Part shown: positions 1-10,222 of the stretch, in pieces
Layout of the letters: every line of letters begins with the position of its first letter
How positions within the stretch are numbered: the first letter of the stretch is position 1
Assembly (NCBI RefSeq): GCF_009363095.1
Contig: NZ_CP045295.1
Span: 3,770,001 to 3,834,000, forward strand
Length of the DNA: 64,000 nucleotides
Direction of reading: 5' to 3'
Source: Paenibacillus cellulositrophicus
Lineage (GTDB): Bacteria; Bacillota; Bacilli; Paenibacillales; Paenibacillaceae
Notes under the pieces: generated by a model
The model's database searches: none
Seen by the model: the letters and a program-made list of their open reading frames with translations, nothing else
What the model was told of the DNA's origin: nothing
Translations under genes and position numbers: made by a program

Positions 1-981
1 CTGATCATTGCTTAGTCGGACAACGGTACCGTTATGAAATTCTGTCACTTTGCTGATCAATGTGCGAACGATGCCTGGATCCAACTTACCAAAAGCCTCT
101 GCATGAATTTGTTCCAGCACCAGGTACGGAGATTGGGCTTTCTGGTATACGCGATTCAGCGTCATGGCGTGGAATATATCAACGATGCCAACAATTTTCG
201 CATAGATGTGAATCTTGCCTCCATCCAGCCGGAGAGGATACCCTGTGCCGTCTACTTTTTCATGATGCTGCAGAGCAGCCAAGCGTACGCCCTCATTAAT
301 GGCTGTTACATTTTTAAGCAGTTGATAGCCGTAGGTGGTATGTCTCTTCATCTCTCCAACTTCCTCTGCGGTAAGAGGCTGTGGTTTGTACAATACGGCC
401 GGATCGATTTTGAAGTTACCGATATCATGGAATAAGCCTGCAAAAGCAGCCTGCATCCAATCCTTCTGCTGTAACCCGACCCATCTGGCCAGCTGATAGG
501 ATGACAATGCACAAAGGACCGCGTGGTGATAAATATAGTCATACTCGCTCATGCTTCTTGGCGAAAAGGTTAATAAATTATAGTCCTTAATCTGTGAAAT
601 AAGGGCCTCCAGTTGGCCTCTGAGTTCAAAAATCGGGATCTCTGCCGCAATAACGGAAGGGTATGTGCTTTTTACCAGCTGAATCATTCTGTCATATTCC
701 TCTAGAAAACTGGAACGTTGGACGGTTGTGACTGAGTCCTTTCCGGCCTGAACTGAAGGGACGCTCCGCTGCGGTATAGCCGCTCTACTGTCAGCGGAAC
801 TCTTCGTTTCCTGCTCTCCGTTGTCAACGTCAACCGACTGCACCATAAATGCACGAAGGATTTCTAGGTCTCTCGGCAGCAGTACCGTTCCCTTCTGAAG
901 CAGCAATCCGCCCAATGGCGTGTGAACATCCTTGGATAATTTTAAACCGGGTTTGATTTCTGTAATCGATACGCTGGCCAT
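1..981 (-). CDS. HD-GYP domain phosphohydrolase (3' end cut by window edge)
   Basis: The frame runs 327 codons from ATG at 981 to the window edge without a stop, so the C terminus is missing. The last two thirds carry an HD-GYP domain: LFHDIGNFKIDP supplies the HD metal-binding pair, and HHEKVDGTGYP matches the HHExxDGxGYP signature. Proteins of this family usually hydrolyse cyclic di-GMP or a related dinucleotide. The first 60 or so residues have the layout of the N-terminal region often found in such proteins, followed by a Ser/Thr/Gln-rich linker. No membrane segment is visible, so it is probably cytoplasmic. It lies downstream of gyrA in the same direction, separated by a strong terminator, so it is likely transcribed on its own. 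Substrate is not deducible here. Confidence 0.85.
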   Translation of the reverse strand, partial: MASVSITEIKPGLKLSKDVHTPLGGLLLQKGTVLLPRDLEILRAFMVQSVDVDNGEQETKSSADSRAAIPQRSVPSVQAGKDSVTTVQRSSFLEEYDRMIQLVKSTYPSVIAAEIPIFELRGQLEALISQIKDYNLLTFSPRSMSEYDYIYHHAVLCALSSYQLARWVGLQQKDWMQAAFAGLFHDIGNFKIDPAVLYKPQPLTAEEVGEMKRHTTYGYQLLKNVTAINEGVRLAALQHHEKVDGTGYPLRLDGGKIHIYAKIVGIVDIFHAMTLNRVYQKAQSPYLVLEQIHAEAFGKLDPGIVRTLISKVTEFHNGTVVRLSNDQ

Positions 982-1081
982 TGATCCACTCACTCATTTC
1001 CGACTCATATGGTGGTAATATACACCAATTATATTACGGATAAGAACGCTGTACAATCGCCTGCTTGCCATATGAAGCCAA

Positions 1082-1119
1082 GAAAAAAAGCATGAATCTG
1101 ATGGAATCAGACTCATGCT
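1082..1119 (-). terminator. Rho-independent terminator of gyrA
   Basis: On the minus strand a 14-bp stem with one mismatch (AGCATGAGTCTGAT side, 3-nt loop) is followed by seven T residues. It lies 26 bp past the gyrA stop codon. Confidence 0.9.
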
Positions 1120-1144
1120 CTTAGCGTTTGCCGTATAAACGGAA

Positions 1145-3709
1145 TTATTCTTCGTCCGGTGCCTCATCCGAAGCATCCGTCATTTCAGGTGCAGGTGCTC
1201 CGGTGTCGTCAGGCTCCGCGCCTTCTTCCGATCCGTTGCCGACCTCTTGCCCTTCGATCAAGACTACGTCTTCATCGTCCGGATCGTCGGTCTTATCGAC
1301 GCGGCATACGGTTGCTACAGCATCATCCTCACGGATGTTAATCAGCTTCACGCCCTGCGTGTAGCGTCCCATCGTGGAGATTCCCTCCATGCTGGTCCGG
1401 ATCAACGTGCCACTGGTGGTAATGATCATCAGGTCTTCCTCGGACTTCACGACCTTCAGCCCAACCACCGGTCCGTTCTTGTCCGTGACGTTGATAGTTT
1501 TAATCCCCTTACCGCCACGCGTTTGCGAACGGTAATCGCTGGCAGGGGTACGCTTGCCGTATCCCTTGGACGTTACGATCAGGACATCCAGCTCTTTATC
1601 GATGACGTCCATGCCGATCACCGAGTCGCCTTCATCCAGGGTAATCCCTTTAACCCCTGTCGCTCCGCGCCCCATCGACCGCACATCATGCTCAGAGAAG
1701 CGGATAGACATGCCGTGGGCTGTCCCCATGATCATTTCCTGCTTACCATCCGTCAGCTTGACTTCAATCAAGCAGTCGTCTTCGCGCAAGTTGATCGCGA
1801 TCAAGCCGCCTTTGCGGATATTCACGTAATCCTCAAGAGGCGTCTTCTTCACAACCCCGCTGCGGGTAACGAAGAACAGGTATTTGTCATCCTCAAACTC
1901 GGAGACCGGAATCACGGCATTGATCGTCTCTCCCTGTTCGATCTGAATGAGGTTAATAATCGCCGTTCCCCGGGCGGTACGGCCGAGTTCAGGAATTTCG
2001 TACGCCTTCAGGCGGTACACCTTACCCCGATCCGTGAAGAACATCAGGTAATTATGCGAGTTGGTGACGAAGAGATGCTCGACAAAGTCCTCATCCTTCA
2101 TATCAAGCCCCGTTACCCCGCGTCCGCCGCGTTTCTGGCTGCGATAGGTGTTAGCAGGCAAGCGTTTGATGTATCCGGTATGCGTGATCGTGATAACCAC
2201 TTCTTCACGCGGAATCAGATCTTCATCCAAAATGCTCTCTTCACCAACGGTAATTTCGGTGCGGCGCTCGTCGCCGAAGCGCTCTTTGATTTCTTGAAGC
2301 TCATTCGTAATAATGTCCAGAACAAGCTGCTCATTCGCGAGAATTTCGCGGTACTCGGCAATCTTCACCATAAGCTCCTGGTATTCGGCCTCGATCTTCT
2401 CGCGTTCCAAACCGGTCAGGCGCTGGAGTCTCATTTCCAGAATGGCCTGGGTCTGCTCAAGGCTTAGGCTGAAACGCTCTATCAAACGGTCACGGGCAAT
2501 TTCCGTCGTCTGAGAAGAACGAATAATCGAGATGACTTCGTCCAGATGGTCGAGTGCGATTCGCAAGCCTTCCAAAATATGAGCGCGGGCTTCCGCCTTT
2601 TTCAGATCATATTCGGTCCGGCGGCGGATAACTTCAATCTGGTGCTGCAAATAATAGTACAGCGCATCGCGCAGCGTCAGAACCTTTGGCTCCTTGTTCA
2701 CGATCGCGAGCATGTTAATGCCAAACGTGGACTGCAGCGCCGTGTGTTTGTACAAATTATTCAGCATAACGCTCGGATTGACGTCACGGCGCAGCTCGAT
2801 GACGATTCGCATACCGGTCCGGTCGGATTCGTCCCGCAGATCGGTAATACCCTCGATTCTCTTCTCACGGACGAGCTCGGCGATTTTCTCGACCAAACGC
2901 GCTTTATTGACCTGGTAAGGCAGCTCGGTCACAATGATACGCGCCTTATTGTTGACTTCTTCAATCTCGGCTTTGGCCCGCATCGTGACGGATCCACGGC
3001 CAGTCTCATAAGCCTGGCGGATTCCCTGCCGGCCTAAAATGAAGCCCCGGGTCGGGAAGTCAGGACCCTTGATATATTCCATCAATTCCAGTGACGTAAT
3101 GTCGGGGTTCTTGATGAGCGCCTGTACGCCATCAATCACTTCACCCAAATTATGCGGTGGAATATTGGTGGCCATGCCGACCGCGATTCCCGATACCCCA
3201 TTGACCAGCAGGTTCGGATAACGTGCTGGAAGCACAACAGGCTCCAGTTCCTCGCCATCATAGTTTTCGGTAAAATCAATTGTCTCTTTGTTGATATCGC
3301 GCAGCATCTCGATGGCGATCTTGGAAAGACGCGCCTCGGTGTAACGCATGGCGGCTGCAAAGTCACCGTCAACGGAACCAAAGTTTCCATGGCCTTCAAC
3401 AAGCATATAACGCATCGAAAAATCCTGTGCCATACGAACCATGGTCTCGTATACAGCCGAGTCACCATGCGGGTGATACTTACCGATGACCTCACCCACG
3501 ATTCTCGCCGATTTCTTAAATGGTTTATCCGGATACATACCGAGCTCCGACATCGCGTACAGGATACGCCGGTGAACCGGCTTCATCCCGTCCCGCACAT
3601 CCGGCAAAGCCCGGGAAACAATAACACTCATCGCATAATCCATAAAGGATTCGCGCATTTCGTCGCGTATGTCCCGATCTTTGATTTGCGAGCCTCTTTC
3701 TTCCGCCAT
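1145..3709 (-). CDS. gyrA: DNA gyrase subunit A
   Basis: GyrA breaks and rejoins DNA in the A2B2 gyrase that introduces negative supercoils. The 854-residue product is close to the usual 820-890. The breakage-reunion domain fills about residues 8-490, with catalytic Tyr123 in MRYTEARL. The quinolone-determining region reads HGDSAVYE (81-88), so Ser84 and Glu88 are the unmutated, drug-sensitive type. The GyrA box [11 protein letters not shown] begins the C-terminal beta-pinwheel, and the last 50 residues are an acidic tail rich in Asp, Glu and Pro. ATG at 3709 is preceded by GGAGGAGG at a good distance. A promoter at 3996-4024 gives a leader of about 280 nt. Unlike Bacillus subtilis, gyrB is not immediately upstream: an opposing gene separates them. 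Confidence 0.98.
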   Translation of the reverse strand: MAEERGSQIKDRDIRDEMRESFMDYAMSVIVSRALPDVRDGMKPVHRRILYAMSELGMYPDKPFKKSARIVGEVIGKYHPHGDSAVYETMVRMAQDFSMRYMLVEGHGNFGSVDGDFAAAMRYTEARLSKIAIEMLRDINKETIDFTENYDGEELEPVVLPARYPNLLVNGVSGIAVGMATNIPPHNLGEVIDGVQALIKNPDITSLELMEYIKGPDFPTRGFILGRQGIRQAYETGRGSVTMRAKAEIEEVNNKARIIVTELPYQVNKARLVEKIAELVREKRIEGITDLRDESDRTGMRIVIELRRDVNPSVMLNNLYKHTALQSTFGINMLAIVNKEPKVLTLRDALYYYLQHQIEVIRRRTEYDLKKAEARAHILEGLRIALDHLDEVISIIRSSQTTEIARDRLIERFSLSLEQTQAILEMRLQRLTGLEREKIEAEYQELMVKIAEYREILANEQLVLDIITNELQEIKERFGDERRTEITVGEESILDEDLIPREEVVITITHTGYIKRLPANTYRSQKRGGRGVTGLDMKDEDFVEHLFVTNSHNYLMFFTDRGKVYRLKAYEIPELGRTARGTAIINLIQIEQGETINAVIPVSEFEDDKYLFFVTRSGVVKKTPLEDYVNIRKGGLIAINLREDDCLIEVKLTDGKQEMIMGTAHGMSIRFSEHDVRSMGRGATGVKGITLDEGDSVIGMDVIDKELDVLIVTSKGYGKRTPASDYRSQTRGGKGIKTINVTDKNGPVVGLKVVKSEEDLMIITTSGTLIRTSMEGISTMGRYTQGVKLINIREDDAVATVCRVDKTDDPDDEDVVLIEGQEVGNGSEEGAEPDDTGAPAPEMTDASDEAPDEE

Positions 3710-3802
3710 GGTGGACCTCCTCCAATTTCTATCAAACCACTAACATGTCTTTTCAGACGATTCATTTAGTACAGCAAATAAAAAATCAATATATGAGGAA
3801 AA

Positions 3803-3818
3803 ACGTCTATCGACGTAC
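3803..3818. repeat. ACGTC-TATC-GACGT hairpin motif, copy near gyrA
   Basis: AACGTCTATCGACGTA forms a 5-bp inverted repeat around TATC. A nearly identical core, with the same AAAA to its left, occurs after rpmH (12584-12600) and at the start of the tandem repeats after the LytR-type gene (57976-57992). Here it lies in the untranslated leader of gyrA. Function unknown. Confidence 0.6.
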
Positions 3819-3868
3819 AGTCTTTGCAGGCTGGGCCTAGCGCCCGTATTTCCGCAAAAGCTCCCATA

Positions 3869-3900
3869 ACTTTCAGGCTTATGCAAAGCCTGTTAAAGTT
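3869..3900. repeat. Hairpin in the gyrA leader
   Basis: AACTTT-CAGGCTT ... AAGCCTG-TT-AAAGTT pairs over about 13 bp with a 2-nt bulge and a short loop. It is transcribed in the 280-nt gyrA leader and has no T-run on either side, so it is not a normal terminator. Confidence 0.6.
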
Positions 3901-3995
3901 CAATTCCTTCTTGCCCGAGCGAACCGAAAAACGCATAACCGCAGGGCTGAAAAGGTGAAATCAACGGACGAGAATCCGCAAACCCACCAACCTTT

Positions 3996-4024
3996 ATTAT
4001 ATTACTTTCACAAAAAGAGCACAA
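3996..4024 (-). promoter_or_regulatory. Sigma-A type promoter of gyrA
   Basis: On the minus strand TTGTGC (4024-4019) and a perfect TATAAT (4001-3996) are separated by exactly 17 bp. The start site would be near 3989, about 280 nt before the gyrA ATG. Confidence 0.75.
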
Positions 4025-4137
4025 TTAAACGTTTGAGCGCCACTGGCTCCGCAGCTGCCCAAGTTCCGTTTCTCTAGGGATTCGCCCGGCCTTCTGTGCC
4101 TTTTCCACATATACTGGTAGGGCAATAGGGACGCCTA

Positions 4138-4168
4138 GTGTTGTTTTGAGCAAACAAAACACCACATC
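4138..4168. repeat. Inverted repeat upstream of the YheC/YheD-type gene
   Basis: GTGTTGTTTTG and CAAAACACCAC pair around a 6-nt centre with one mismatch, just upstream of an AT-rich TATATTATA box. It could be an operator for the plus-strand gene at 4288. The rest of 3901-4137 shows no gene. Confidence 0.4.
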
Positions 4169-4287
4169 TTTATATTATACCATTGTTTTGCTTGCTTGTC
4201 CTATGTTTTACGCCTGTGAACCGTGGAGAAGAAGCTCCGGCCGACAAGCACATAACAAGGCCAATCACGTAGAAAGGATGATATTTC

Positions 4288-5118
4288 TTGGCGATTCAAC
4301 GTGTTGCAAGCAAATGGGCGAAAACCCAGGTCCTTTTACAGAATCAACAGGTATCTCCTTACATTCCCTTAACGCAAAAATATACACGCGCTACGCTGGG
4401 TAATATGCTTGAAAACACACCTCTTGTATACATTAAGCCGGACCGCGGCACATACGGCAACGGGGTCATGAACGTACAGCGGCACGGTGAACCTGACGCT
4501 CCAGCTGGCGAGCAGCCCGCCGAGTGCTCTCCCCACACTGGAGTGGAATATACCTTGCGCTACGGGATACGCTCCGAGACGTACGCGAACCTTGATGCGC
4601 TGCATCAGGCCATACACAGGCACACAAGAGGAAAGTTTTATATTATTCAGCAGGGAATCGTGACTTTGAAGTATGAGGAGCGCCAGTTTGATCTGAGAAT
4701 CCTGACCCAAAGAACGCCATACCGCAATTGGGAAACGACAGGGATCATCGGCCGGGTGGCCGCTAAGGACATGATCATCACGAACTACCACGGTGGAGGT
4801 TCCGTACGCCTGCTGAACGAACTGCTCGAGGGGAACGTAAGCCCTGAAGAAGCCCCTCACTTGGAACGAAAGCTGTATGAGCTGGGTGTCGCCACTGCAC
4901 AGCAGCTGCAGACCAAATTCCCCGGTATCAAGGAGATTGGCCTCGACGTAGCCATCGACGAGCAGCTCAACCCCTGGATCCTAGAAGTGAATACGCTCCC
5001 GGCCATCTTTCCGTTTAAAAAATTCTTCAAGGATAAAAGCATTTACCGCCGCATAGAACGGTATGCGATCAACTATGGGAGGCTCCCCGGCAGAAGTAAA
5101 CGGAGAGGCAGCTATTAA
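4288..5118 (+). CDS. YheC/YheD family ATP-grasp protein
   Basis: The 276-residue protein has the ATP-grasp fold of the YheC/YheD family, known in Bacillus as endospore coat-associated proteins. Visible elements are VYIKPDRGTYGNGV (ATP-binding lysine and glycine loop, about residues 48-61), FDLRILTQR, and GLDVAIDEQLNPWILEVN, whose Asp, Glu and Asn are the metal ligands. The reaction and substrate are not known. Start is TTG at 4288, supported by AGAAAGGATG 8 nt upstream; the ATG in that region is out of frame. It is the only plus-strand gene in the left arm, facing gyrB and diverging from gyrA, so it runs against the replication fork. It ends at a terminator shared with gyrB. Confidence 0.85.
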   Translation: MAIQRVASKWAKTQVLLQNQQVSPYIPLTQKYTRATLGNMLENTPLVYIKPDRGTYGNGVMNVQRHGEPDAPAGEQPAECSPHTGVEYTLRYGIRSETYANLDALHQAIHRHTRGKFYIIQQGIVTLKYEERQFDLRILTQRTPYRNWETTGIIGRVAAKDMIITNYHGGGSVRLLNELLEGNVSPEEAPHLERKLYELGVATAQQLQTKFPGIKEIGLDVAIDEQLNPWILEVNTLPAIFPFKKFFKDKSIYRRIERYAINYGRLPGRSKRRGSY

Positions 5119-5120
5119 CA

Positions 5121-5161
5121 AAAACAAGAGAAGCTCCGGTTCCGGAAACTTCTCTTGTTTT
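5121..5161. terminator. Bidirectional terminator between the ATP-grasp gene and gyrB
   Basis: AAAACAAGAGAAG and CTTCTCTTGTTTT pair, with an inner TCCGG/CCGGA stem. T-runs occur on both strands, so it can stop both convergent transcripts. Confidence 0.9.
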
Positions 5162-5217
5162 GTCTGTCTATATCATCTTGGACTGGACTCACCAACAAGT
5201 TAAGGTGGGCTTCAAGC

Positions 5218-7137
<1,920 letters not shown>

Positions 7138-7192
7138 CTACTTCTATATATTCTACGTTTGCTGATTGGAGTGTACCTGCGTTCACAGTGTC

Positions 7193-7444
7193 CTAAGCGT
7201 TGGCGAAGAAGACATTCGCCCGCTTCTTAAGCGTGGATGAGGAAATTGGAGAGTAATAGACGGTGCTCTTCGTCACGACGATGGATTTGGCTTCCTCTTC
7301 GCCAATGTACTCCACGTTCTTTTCCTGCCGGGCATGGCTTACAAACTGCTTGGATATTTTGGAGGATTTCTCGATCGAAATATCAAAGATCGCAACCAGC
7401 TCCGCAGAACGGATGATTTTTTCACCGCCCAGATGGATATACAT
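7193..7444 (-). CDS. remB: RemB/YaaB-like extracellular matrix regulator (DUF370)
   Basis: The 83-residue protein begins MYIHLGGEKIIRSAELVAIFD and contains IVVTKSTVYYSPISSSTLKKR, the pattern of Bacillus subtilis YaaB (RemB), which helps activate matrix genes. The paralogue RemA is a DNA-binding protein, and the same is assumed here. The start is ATG 7444, by comparison with the family; ATG 7450 is two codons further upstream and also has a plausible ribosome site. It lies 16 bp after the recF stop and before gyrB, the usual position, so it is probably co-transcribed with recF. Confidence 0.88.
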   Translation of the reverse strand: MYIHLGGEKIIRSAELVAIFDISIEKSSKISKQFVSHARQEKNVEYIGEEEAKSIVVTKSTVYYSPISSSTLKKRANVFFANA

Positions 7445-7460
7445 AACCATTCCCCATTCC

Positions 7461-8573
7461 TTAAGAGTTGACCTGTCCCGCATGAACATGATAGATGTTC
7501 GCGTTCTTCAGTTTATCGGCATTCAAACTTTCGATTCCCGTCGCCGTGATAAAGGTCTGAACCTTGCTCTGAAAAGTCTCAATCAATTGCGTTTGCCGGT
7601 AAGGATCAAGCTCGGACAGCACATCATCCAGCAAGAGCACCGGATACTCTCCGATCTCCTCCTGGATCAGTTCGATTTCAGCCAGTTTAAGAGACAGAGC
7701 GGTCGTTCTCTGCTGTCCCTGTGAACCGTACGTATGAACTTCCTTGCCGTTAATGAAAAAGGCCATGTCGTCGCGGTGAGGCCCGGCGAGGGTCATCCCG
7801 CGGCGCACTTCTTGATCCTTCACTTGTGATAACTTTAACATAAATTGTTCAAAAAGATAAGCTTCATCTTCCTCCTCGGCGTCGCCAAACGACGGCTGAT
7901 AGACAAGCTTCAGCGATTCCCCGCCGCTTGTGATGCCTTGGTGGATCGTTTCCGCCCACTTCTGCAGCTTTATTATGAATTGTTTCCTCTTTTTGATGAT
8001 TTTAACACCGTGCTCCACGAGCTGCTGATCCCAGATTTCCAGCATGCCCGGCTTCACGCTGTCTTTCCCCCACATCTGTTTCAACAGGTTGTTCCGCTGG
8101 TTAAGAACTTTCTGGTATTGCTGCAAATGATAGAGATATCCCGGTTGGACCTGGCCGATCTCCATATCAAGGAACCGCCGGCGGATGCCCGGTGTGCCTT
8201 TCACAATTTCCAAATCTTCCGGGGCAAACATCACCACGTTCAGCGCACCGATAAAATCGCTCAGCTTCCGCTGCTCGAGTCCGTTAATCTTCGCCTTCTT
8301 CCCTTGCGGGGACATCGTCAGATCGAGGGTAAGCGGACCGTACTTCTTATCCACAACCGCGGACAGATGCGCGCTTCCTCCTTCAAACGAAATTAGCTCC
8401 CGATCTTTGGAGGTCCGGTGACTTTTGGTTAATGCCAACACAAAAATAGCCTCCAGCAAATTGGTTTTGCCTTGGGCATTTTGTCCGATCAGCAGATTTA
8501 CGTCTCCAAAAGAATCCAGCTGCAGCTTCTCGTAGTTACGATAATGCTGCAGACTGATATTTTTAACAAACAC
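7461..8573 (-). CDS. recF: DNA replication and repair protein RecF
   Basis: RecF is an SMC-like ATPase that helps load RecA at single-stranded gaps. The 370-residue length is standard. It shows the Walker A motif GQNAQGKTNLLEAI (about residues 30-43), the signature YGSQGQQRTTALSLKLAE, and the Walker B motif PVLLLDDVLSELD followed by the D-loop. The start is GTG at 8573 with GGGGAGG 7 nt upstream. It lies in the dnaA-dnaN-yaaA-recF order usual near Firmicute origins, 56 bp after the S4 gene. Confidence 0.97.
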   Translation of the reverse strand: MFVKNISLQHYRNYEKLQLDSFGDVNLLIGQNAQGKTNLLEAIFVLALTKSHRTSKDRELISFEGGSAHLSAVVDKKYGPLTLDLTMSPQGKKAKINGLEQRKLSDFIGALNVVMFAPEDLEIVKGTPGIRRRFLDMEIGQVQPGYLYHLQQYQKVLNQRNNLLKQMWGKDSVKPGMLEIWDQQLVEHGVKIIKKRKQFIIKLQKWAETIHQGITSGGESLKLVYQPSFGDAEEEDEAYLFEQFMLKLSQVKDQEVRRGMTLAGPHRDDMAFFINGKEVHTYGSQGQQRTTALSLKLAEIELIQEEIGEYPVLLLDDVLSELDPYRQTQLIETFQSKVQTFITATGIESLNADKLKNANIYHVHAGQVNS

Positions 8574-8629
8574 GCCTTATCCTCCCCATCTTCGCCGGCC
8601 GCCGCAGACAGCAGCGGCCTGGGGGCACT

Positions 8630-8848
8630 TTATGCCTCTTGTGCTACCACAAATTCGCCGCAGTCCGTCACTTTGACCTGATCGCCCGGATACAGCTTCC
8701 GCCCCCGGCGGTCTTCCGGCTCCCCGTTTACGGTCACCATGTTCTCCGCCAGCAGGGCTTTGGCCATCCCCCCTGTGGATACGCAGTTGGCGAGCTTCAG
8801 AAATTGATCAAGCTTAATATATTCACTGTGGATAACTATTTTGTTCAT
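8630..8848 (-). CDS. yaaA: S4-domain RNA-binding protein YaaA
   Basis: This 72-residue protein is almost entirely an S4 RNA-binding domain: IKLDQFLKLANCVSTGG, then ENMVTVNGEPEDRRGRKLYPGDQV. In Bacillus subtilis the homologue is called YaaA (RlbA) and is linked to ribosome assembly. I choose ATG 8848, because AAAGGA lies 7 nt upstream; an in-frame GTG at 8872 would add eight residues without a better ribosome site. It lies between dnaN (33 bp) and recF, the normal position. Confidence 0.92.
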   Translation of the reverse strand: MNKIVIHSEYIKLDQFLKLANCVSTGGMAKALLAENMVTVNGEPEDRRGRKLYPGDQVKVTDCGEFVVAQEA

Positions 8849-8880
8849 CAGGAATCCTTTCGCTGTGGACAAGTTTTGCT

Positions 8881-10023
8881 TTAGTTGGTGGTCCGGTACG
8901 GAAGAATGACGTACAGGCTTTGGCTGTCATCTACCGGCTTTAGAATGATCGGGCTCATGATGCCGGTAAAGGCAATTTTGAGCTGCTCGCTTTCCACCAC
9001 TTTCAGCACGTCCAGCATATATTTCGAGTTAAACGAGATTTTCAGAGGTTCCCCTTTAAAATCAATCACGTCCAGCTCTTCTCGTACTTTACCGAGTTCC
9101 GACGAGCTGGAAGAAATTTCGATACCGCCATGCTCCATCGTCTGCAGGCGTACGATATTCGTCTTCTCCTCTCTGGAGAGCAAATAAGCGCGGTCGATCG
9201 ACTCGCTTAATTTTTTTGTGTCCAAAACCAGTTCTGTTTTGTAGTTTGTCGGAATAATCCTAGAAGTATCCGGATAAATGCCGTCCAGGATGCGGGAATA
9301 GAACAGGACCCGGTCGATCTTGAACAGCACCTGGTTGTCGGCCACGACGATATCGACCAGCGTATTCTGGTCGGGAATGATTTTGCTCAGCTCGTTCAGC
9401 GTCTTACCGGCAATAACGACATTATGAAACTTCACTTCGTCGGCCCCTTCCAAATGAGCGGAGCGGGTGGCCAGGCGGTGTCGGTCGGTAGCGGTAAACT
9501 TCAGCTCGTTTTGATCCAGGTTCCACAGAACCCCCGTCAGGATCGGTGTCGTCTCATGCGTGGAAATGGAAAAACCGGTTTGGCGAATCATGTTTTTGAG
9601 CAGCGCTCCCGGCAGGGAAACGGTTTGGTTCCCCTCGATATCAGGCAGCACCGGGAATTCTTCCGGATCCAGTCCGACCATCTGAATTTCGGTGGCTCCC
9701 GAGGAGATAAAGGTTTGGAACTGGTCTTTGACCTCCATTTGAATTTCCTGAGAAGGCAGCTTCTTGATAATTTCCACGAAGAATTTGGCTGGCAGCACGA
9801 CGCTGCCCGGTTGTTCGACCGTGACGATAGTGCGTTCGCTATCTTCCACCGGAATAAAGGATTGAATGGAAATATCGGTGTCGCTCGCTGTGAGGGTAAC
9901 TCCCGAATGATTCACGTCCAGCTTGATGCCGGACAAAATCGGAATGGTGGTTCGGCTTGATATTGCCTTGGATACGTGCTGGATGGATTCGTTAAGAACG
10001 TTTTTAAGGATGCTGATTTTCAT
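8881..10023 (-). CDS. dnaN: DNA polymerase III beta subunit (sliding clamp)
   Basis: DnaN is the ring-shaped clamp that holds the replicative polymerase on DNA. The 380-residue product starts MKISILKNVLNESIQHVSKAIS and ends with a PYRT motif (VILPYRTTN), typical of clamps, which have three repeated domains of about 120 residues. ATG 10023 is preceded by TAGGAGTG at good spacing; an upstream in-frame start at 10056 would add 11 residues unlike the family. It follows dnaA after a 199-bp gap that contains the origin unwinding module. Confidence 0.98.
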   Translation of the reverse strand: MKISILKNVLNESIQHVSKAISSRTTIPILSGIKLDVNHSGVTLTASDTDISIQSFIPVEDSERTIVTVEQPGSVVLPAKFFVEIIKKLPSQEIQMEVKDQFQTFISSGATEIQMVGLDPEEFPVLPDIEGNQTVSLPGALLKNMIRQTGFSISTHETTPILTGVLWNLDQNELKFTATDRHRLATRSAHLEGADEVKFHNVVIAGKTLNELSKIIPDQNTLVDIVVADNQVLFKIDRVLFYSRILDGIYPDTSRIIPTNYKTELVLDTKKLSESIDRAYLLSREEKTNIVRLQTMEHGGIEISSSSSELGKVREELDVIDFKGEPLKISFNSKYMLDVLKVVESEQLKIAFTGIMSPIILKPVDDSQSLYVILPYRTTN

Positions 10024-10081
10024 AGTTTCACTCCTAGCAGGAAATTCGGATTGCAAGACTACTCCGGTATGCCGGCTGCGT

Positions 10082-10154
10082 GCAGCCTATTTATGAATAT
10101 TATTTTATTTAAATAATATAGTAATAGCAGTAGGCGCACTGAATTTGTGGATAA
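10082..10154. other. oriC unwinding module: AT-rich DUE, DnaA-trio-like triplets and DnaA box
   Basis: From left to right: an almost pure A/T stretch (10089-10120), then on the plus strand TAG TAA TAG CAG TAG (10119-10133), a GC-containing spacer, and a perfect inverted DnaA box TGTGGATAA (10146-10154). Read 3' to 5' away from the box, the triplets are GAT GAC GAT AAT GAT, matching the DnaA-trio pattern described for Bacillus subtilis, in the same order of parts. Confidence 0.75.
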
Positions 10155-10180
10155 GTTCAAAAACCTCAATAAAATCAAGC

Positions 10181-10209
10181 CTATTCACATGTGTATAGAT
10201 TGTGCATAG
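10181..10209. promoter_or_regulatory. Degenerate DnaA boxes next to the unwinding module
   Basis: Three 9-mers one mismatch from TTATNCACA follow the perfect box: CTATTCACA (plus, 10181), TGTGTATAG (minus, 10190) and TGTGCATAG (minus, 10201). They end 14 bp short of the dnaA stop codon. Confidence 0.55.
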
Positions 10210-10222
10210 GCTTTGAACTTGT

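Noticed and set aside
1247..2467. Antisense open frame of 406 codons opposite gyrA
   Set aside because: Shadow of gyrA codon usage without similarity to any family.
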